DNA of 33,557 nucleotides, taken from the NCBI GenBank assembly GCA_029218485.1, contig JAQXRK010000208.1:1-33557 (forward strand), given 5' to 3'. Numbering within the stretch: the first letter of the stretch is position 1; every line of letters begins with the position of its first letter. The notes below the pieces were generated by a model. The model was not told the DNA's origin, did not search any database, and saw only the letters and a program-made list of their open reading frames with translations. Made by a program: the position numbers and the translations under genes. Source of the stretch: a bacterium (GTDB lineage: Bacteria > Bacillota > Clostridia > Christensenellales > CAG-138). Shown here in pieces: positions 30,390 through 33,557 of this stretch.

Positions 30390-30665
30390 ATGAAGAGAGC
30401 CATCGTTACCGTCATCGGGCACGACCGCGTGGGGATCATTGCGCGCGTGAGCACGCTGCTGGCCGAGTTCGGCGTCAACGTACTGGATATCAGCCAGACG
30501 GTTATGAACGAGTATTTTACCATGGTCATGCTCGTGGATTTGCAGGGCTGCACGGAGGACTTCTCCAAGCTGCGCGACGCGCTCGTAGCGCTCGGGGAGC
30601 AGATGGCGCTGTCCGTTCGGATTCAGCATGAGGAAATCTTCAACGCCATGCACGCGGTGAACTGA
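30390..30665 (+). CDS. ACT domain protein (UPF0237 type)
   Basis: A 91-residue single ACT domain: AIVTVIGHDRVGIIARVSTLLAEFGVNVLDISQTVMNEYFTM. ACT domains bind amino acids or other small ligands and regulate enzymes; this one probably serves the UPF0210 protein encoded one base downstream, a pairing widely conserved in Firmicutes and archaea. GCGGAGGA lies about nine bases before ATG 30390. A longer frame from 30243 runs back through the terminator of the ABC operon and is rejected. Confidence 0.92.
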   Translation: MKRAIVTVIGHDRVGIIARVSTLLAEFGVNVLDISQTVMNEYFTMVMLVDLQGCTEDFSKLRDALVALGEQMALSVRIQHEEIFNAMHAVN

Positions 30666-30666
30666 T

Positions 30667-32025
30667 ATGCAGAATCAAAGGGAAATTCTGGAAACCGTGC
30701 GCATGATCGAGCAGCAGCACCTCGATATCCGCACCATCACGATGGGCATTTCGCTGCATGACTGCGCGGATGCCGATGCAAAGCGAGCCTGCCGGAAGAT
30801 CTACGACAAGATCACAACGCGCGCCGAGGCGCTCGTCCGCACCGGCGAGCTGATCGAAACCGAGTACGGCATTCCGATCGTGAACAAACGCGTTGCGGTG
30901 ACCCCGATTGCGGAGATCGCTGCGGCTTCCGACGCGGCGGACTACGTTCCGTTTGCAAGAGCGCTCGACCGCGCGGCGGAGACGCTCGGCATCAATTTCA
31001 TCGGTGGGTTCTCGGCGCTCGTGCAGAAGGGCATGACCGAGGCCGACAGGAAGCTCATCGCCAGCATCCCCGAGGCGCTGGCCGAGACCGGGCGCGTCTG
31101 CTCGTCGGTCAACGTCGCCTCCACGCGCGCCGGCATCAACATGGACGCCGTGGCGTGGATGGGCCGCATCATCCGGGAGACGGCTGAGCGGACGCGGGAA
31201 ACGGACGGGCTCGGCTGCGCGAAGCTCGTGGTGTTTGCCAATGCCGTGGAGGACAACCCGTTTATGGCGGGCGCGTTTCACGGCGCGGGCGAGCCGGAGT
31301 GCTGCGTGAATGTCGGCGTGTCCGGCCCGGGCGTGGTCAAGACCGCGCTCGAACAGGTCCGGGGCGAGTCGTTCGACGTCGTCGCTGAGACGATCAAGAA
31401 GACGGCGTTCCGCATCACGCGCATGGGACAGCTCGTGGCGCGCGTCGCGGCGGAGCGGCTCGGCGTGCCGTTCGGCATTGTCGACCTGTCGCTGGCGCCG
31501 ACGCCGGCCATCGGCGATTCCGTAGCGTATATTTTGGAGGAGATGGGCCTCGAGCGCGCGGGCGCGCCGGGCACCACGGCGGCGCTTGCCATGCTCAACG
31601 ATGCGGTCAAAAAGGGCGGTGTGATGGCTTCGGGCCATGTTGGCGGCCTGTCCGGCGCGTTCATCCCGGTCAGCGAGGACGCCGGCATGATCGATGCGGC
31701 GCGCATCGGCGCGCTCTCGCTTGAGAAGCTGGAGGCCATGACGTGCGTGTGCTCGGTGGGCATCGATATGGTGGCCGTGCCGGGCGCAACCAGCGCTGCC
31801 ACGCTGTCCGCCATCATTGCGGATGAGGCGGCCATCGGCATGATCAACCAGAAGACGACGGCCGTCCGCATCATCCCCGTGCCGGGCAAGGATGTGGGCG
31901 ACACGGTGGAGTTCGGCGGTTTGCTCGGCACCGCGCCGGTCATGCGGGTGAGCGGATACGGCAGCGACGCCTTTATCGCGCGCGGCGGACGGATTCCGGC
32001 GCCGATTCACAGCCTCAGGAACTGA
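30667..32025 (+). CDS. UPF0210 / DUF711 (PFL-like) family protein
   Basis: A 452-residue protein of the UPF0210 family, structurally related to glycyl-radical PFL-like folds but without known activity. The N-terminal part ETVRMIEQQHLDIRTITMGISLHDCAD and Gly-rich loops such as INFIGGFSALVQKG, VGVSGPGVVKTAL and ASGHVGGLSGAFIPVSEDAGM are family-typical. It starts one base after the ACT gene stop and is probably coupled. No cofactor motif that I recognise is present. Length is normal for the family. Confidence 0.92.
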   Translation: MQNQREILETVRMIEQQHLDIRTITMGISLHDCADADAKRACRKIYDKITTRAEALVRTGELIETEYGIPIVNKRVAVTPIAEIAAASDAADYVPFARALDRAAETLGINFIGGFSALVQKGMTEADRKLIASIPEALAETGRVCSSVNVASTRAGINMDAVAWMGRIIRETAERTRETDGLGCAKLVVFANAVEDNPFMAGAFHGAGEPECCVNVGVSGPGVVKTALEQVRGESFDVVAETIKKTAFRITRMGQLVARVAAERLGVPFGIVDLSLAPTPAIGDSVAYILEEMGLERAGAPGTTAALAMLNDAVKKGGVMASGHVGGLSGAFIPVSEDAGMIDAARIGALSLEKLEAMTCVCSVGIDMVAVPGATSAATLSAIIADEAAIGMINQKTTAVRIIPVPGKDVGDTVEFGGLLGTAPVMRVSGYGSDAFIARGGRIPAPIHSLRN

Positions 32026-32201
32026 ACCGGAGGCGCGGGACGAACGGGCGCGCGCAGACGGCGCTTTTCGGGGCGCTGCGCGGTTGCCGGTCAGGCAGCG
32101 GATGCTGCTGTTCCCGGGCCATCTGGTTTTGAAACGAAGATCAACGGATGCCCTGCCGGCCGCCCGACAGGGTATGCCCATGTTTTGGAAGGGGTATTTT
32201 G
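32026..32201. other. Intergenic region before the MFS gene
   Basis: 176 bases, GC-rich, with no clear promoter or terminator. A weak GCGC stem followed by TTTTC near 32055-32075 might end the UPF0210 transcript. Otherwise I see nothing in it. Confidence 0.3.
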
Positions 32202-33433
32202 ATGGAAACCATGCAGCCGCCGCACTGGCGGCGCAGCTTTTTTACGGTCATCGCGGGGCAGACGGTCTCGCTGCTCGGCAGCTCCGCCGTCCAGTTTTCG
32301 CTGATCTGGTGGCTCGCGAGCGAGACCGCCTCGCCGATGATGCTCGCGTTTTCCGGGCTGTTGGCGTTCCTGCCGCAGATGCTGCTCGGCCCGTTCGCGG
32401 GCGTTTGGATCGACCGGCTCAAACGCAAAACGGTCCTGATCGGGGCCGATCTGTTCACCGGTCTGGTGGCAACGGCGTTTGCGGGCCTGTTCGTCGTGAT
32501 GGAGCAGCCGCCCTACTGGACGGCTTGCGTTGCGCTCGGCCTGCGCGCTGTGGGCGGCGTGTTCCATACGCCCGCCATGCAGGCGACGATTCCGCTGCTG
32601 GTGCCGCGGGGGGAGCTGGTGCGCGCGGGCGGCTGGGGCCAGTTTCTGCAGTCGGGCTCGTTTATGCTCGGGCCGGTGATCGGCGCGGCCATGTATGCCG
32701 CGCTGCCGCTGCCGGTCATTCTGCTGACGGATCTGTTTGGCGCGCTGGTCGCGGCGCTGGCCGTGGCGCTCGTGCGCCTGCCGGAACTGCCGCTGCGGAG
32801 GGATGCGGCCGCGCCCAACGTGCTGCGGGAGCTGAAGGAGGGCGCAGCGGTCTATGCCCGCGATCGAAAGCTCTGCTTCATGACCGCCTGCATCACCATC
32901 GGGCTGGTGTTCTTCCTGCCGCTGTCCTCGTTCTATCCGCTGATGACGAGCGACTACTTTCAGGGCACCGCGTGGCAGGGGAGCCTTGTGGAGCTGCTGT
33001 ACGCGGCGGGCATGATGCTCTCGGCGCTGCTGACGGGCATGCTGGGGCGGATGCAGAACAAACTGGCCTGGGTCCACCTCGGACTGCTGGGCATTGGCGC
33101 AACCTCGCTGCTGTGCGGCCTGCTGCCGCCGACGGCGTTTGGATACTGGGCGTTTGCGGTGCTGTGCATGCTGATGGGCGCTTCCGGCAACCTGTACGGC
33201 ATTCCCTACACGCCTATTTGCAGGAGACGATCCCGCCGGAGCTGCAGGGCCGCGCGTTTTCGCTGATGGGCAGCGTCATGTCGTTCGCCATGCCCATCGG
33301 GCTGCTGATCTCCGGCCCGGTCGCCGAAGCATACGGCGTCCCGCTCTGGTGCGCGCTCACCGGTGCGGTGTTCCTGCTGACGACGGCGGTGAACTGGTGG
33401 TATGTAAAGCGGCGCCAGACCGCCGGGCGCTGA
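32202..33433 (+). pseudogene. MFS transporter with a one-base frameshift near its 3' end
   Basis: A 12-helix MFS transporter, about 410 residues when repaired. The first frame runs from ATG 32202 (AAGGGG about nine bases upstream) and reads GQTVSLLGSSAVQFSLIWW, then the motif A equivalent GPFAGVWIDRLKRKT. It leaves the family sequence at about 33211, where YGIPYTP changes to Arg/Ser-rich residues and stops at 33266. The next frame carries on naturally with YLQETIPPELQGRAFSLMGS and two more helices to the stop at 33433. Restoring one G in ACGCC (about 33209-33213) to ACGGCC would give IPYTAYLQETIPPELQGR, the normal family sequence. It may be a recent pseudogene or a sequencing error. Substrate unknown. 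Confidence 0.85.
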
Positions 33434-33499
33434 AGTTTACCATTCCCATTTGGACGATTTTGTGGCATACTATTGTTAAGTATCATTGTCGAGGAAGCT

Positions 33500-33557
33500 A
33501 TGGAAACCAGTTTTTTTGTCGATCCCACGCTGTATCGCGGCCGGCCCGCCGATTGCA
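33500..33557 (+). CDS. 5' end of a gene truncated by the window edge
   Basis: ATG 33500 has GAGGAAG about three bases upstream, and the frame stays open to the edge for 19 codons (METSFFVDPTLYRGRPADC). The product is not recognisable. The 66 bases before it are AT-rich, with several TACTAT/TATCAT-like elements, and probably hold its promoter. Confidence 0.5.
   Translation, partial: METSFFVDPTLYRGRPADC

Noticed and set aside
1..33557. tRNA genes, CRISPR arrays, insertion sequences, phage or plasmid functions
   Set aside because: No cloverleaf, regularly spaced identical repeats, transposase, integrase or replication genes were seen in the read-through. The only regular tandem repeat is the 63-bp coding array.

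Overview
This is a GC-rich (roughly 60-65% by eye) chromosomal window from what looks like an anaerobic Clostridia-type Firmicute, probably host-associated. The pointers are a zinc-type ribosomal protein L33 in front of secE-nusG, an L10 leader with a built-in terminator before rplJ-rplL, a type III glutamine synthetase, an M29 aminopeptidase, an ACT/UPF0210 gene pair, and a sortase beside an LPxTG-like substrate. No tRNA, rRNA, CRISPR array or insertion sequence was found. Almost everything reads as core or semi-core genome; the open questions are mostly about regulation and gene integrity.

Layout. 1-137 is the tail of an AzlD-like membrane protein. 371-1927 (minus) holds a class D-like sortase and its InlB-repeat substrate; the substrate appears broken by a one-base deletion. 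1931-2338 is non-coding with several strong inverted repeats. 2339-3193 (minus) is an SH3/NlpC-P60 cell-wall hydrolase. 3307-6396 (minus) reads as acyltransferase, TSCPD protein, then a CPBP protease carrying eight tandem Cys-rich 21-residue repeats. 6426-8803 (minus) is ddl-murF. Then on plus come a lipoprotein M3 peptidase coupled to a zinc-ribbon pseudokinase (8990-11624) and an AT-richer deaminase. On minus are an M29 aminopeptidase and an MFS transporter (12354-14798).

14962-17681 is the tldD-tldE pair. 17821-21200 is the transcription/translation cluster rpmG-secE-nusG-rplK-rplA-rplJ-rplL. It is closed by a strong terminator and is not followed by rpoBC. glnN, a uridine kinase and a nucleotidyltransferase follow (21400-25248), converging on a NOL1/NOP2/Sun rRNA methyltransferase. 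26642-30226 is a MacB-like three-gene ABC export system with a Met-rich membrane-anchored partner. 30390-32025 is the ACT-UPF0210 pair. A frameshifted MFS gene and the first 58 bases of another gene end the window.

The most interesting signals are: (1) four transcription units whose promoter places the predicted +1 at or one base from the ATG, with no ribosome binding site, suggesting leaderless mRNAs next to ordinary SD-led genes; (2) a terminator hairpin just downstream of the rpmG promoter, with a 12-base complementary copy upstream of the promoter that could act as an antiterminator only in read-through RNA; (3) Cys-rich tandem repeats fused to an intramembrane protease; (4) a lipoprotein peptidase coupled to a degenerate kinase; (5) two single-base frameshifts, each in a two-base run, that need checking as real lesions or assembly errors. 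All functional assignments rest on reading motifs by eye; no database search was run.
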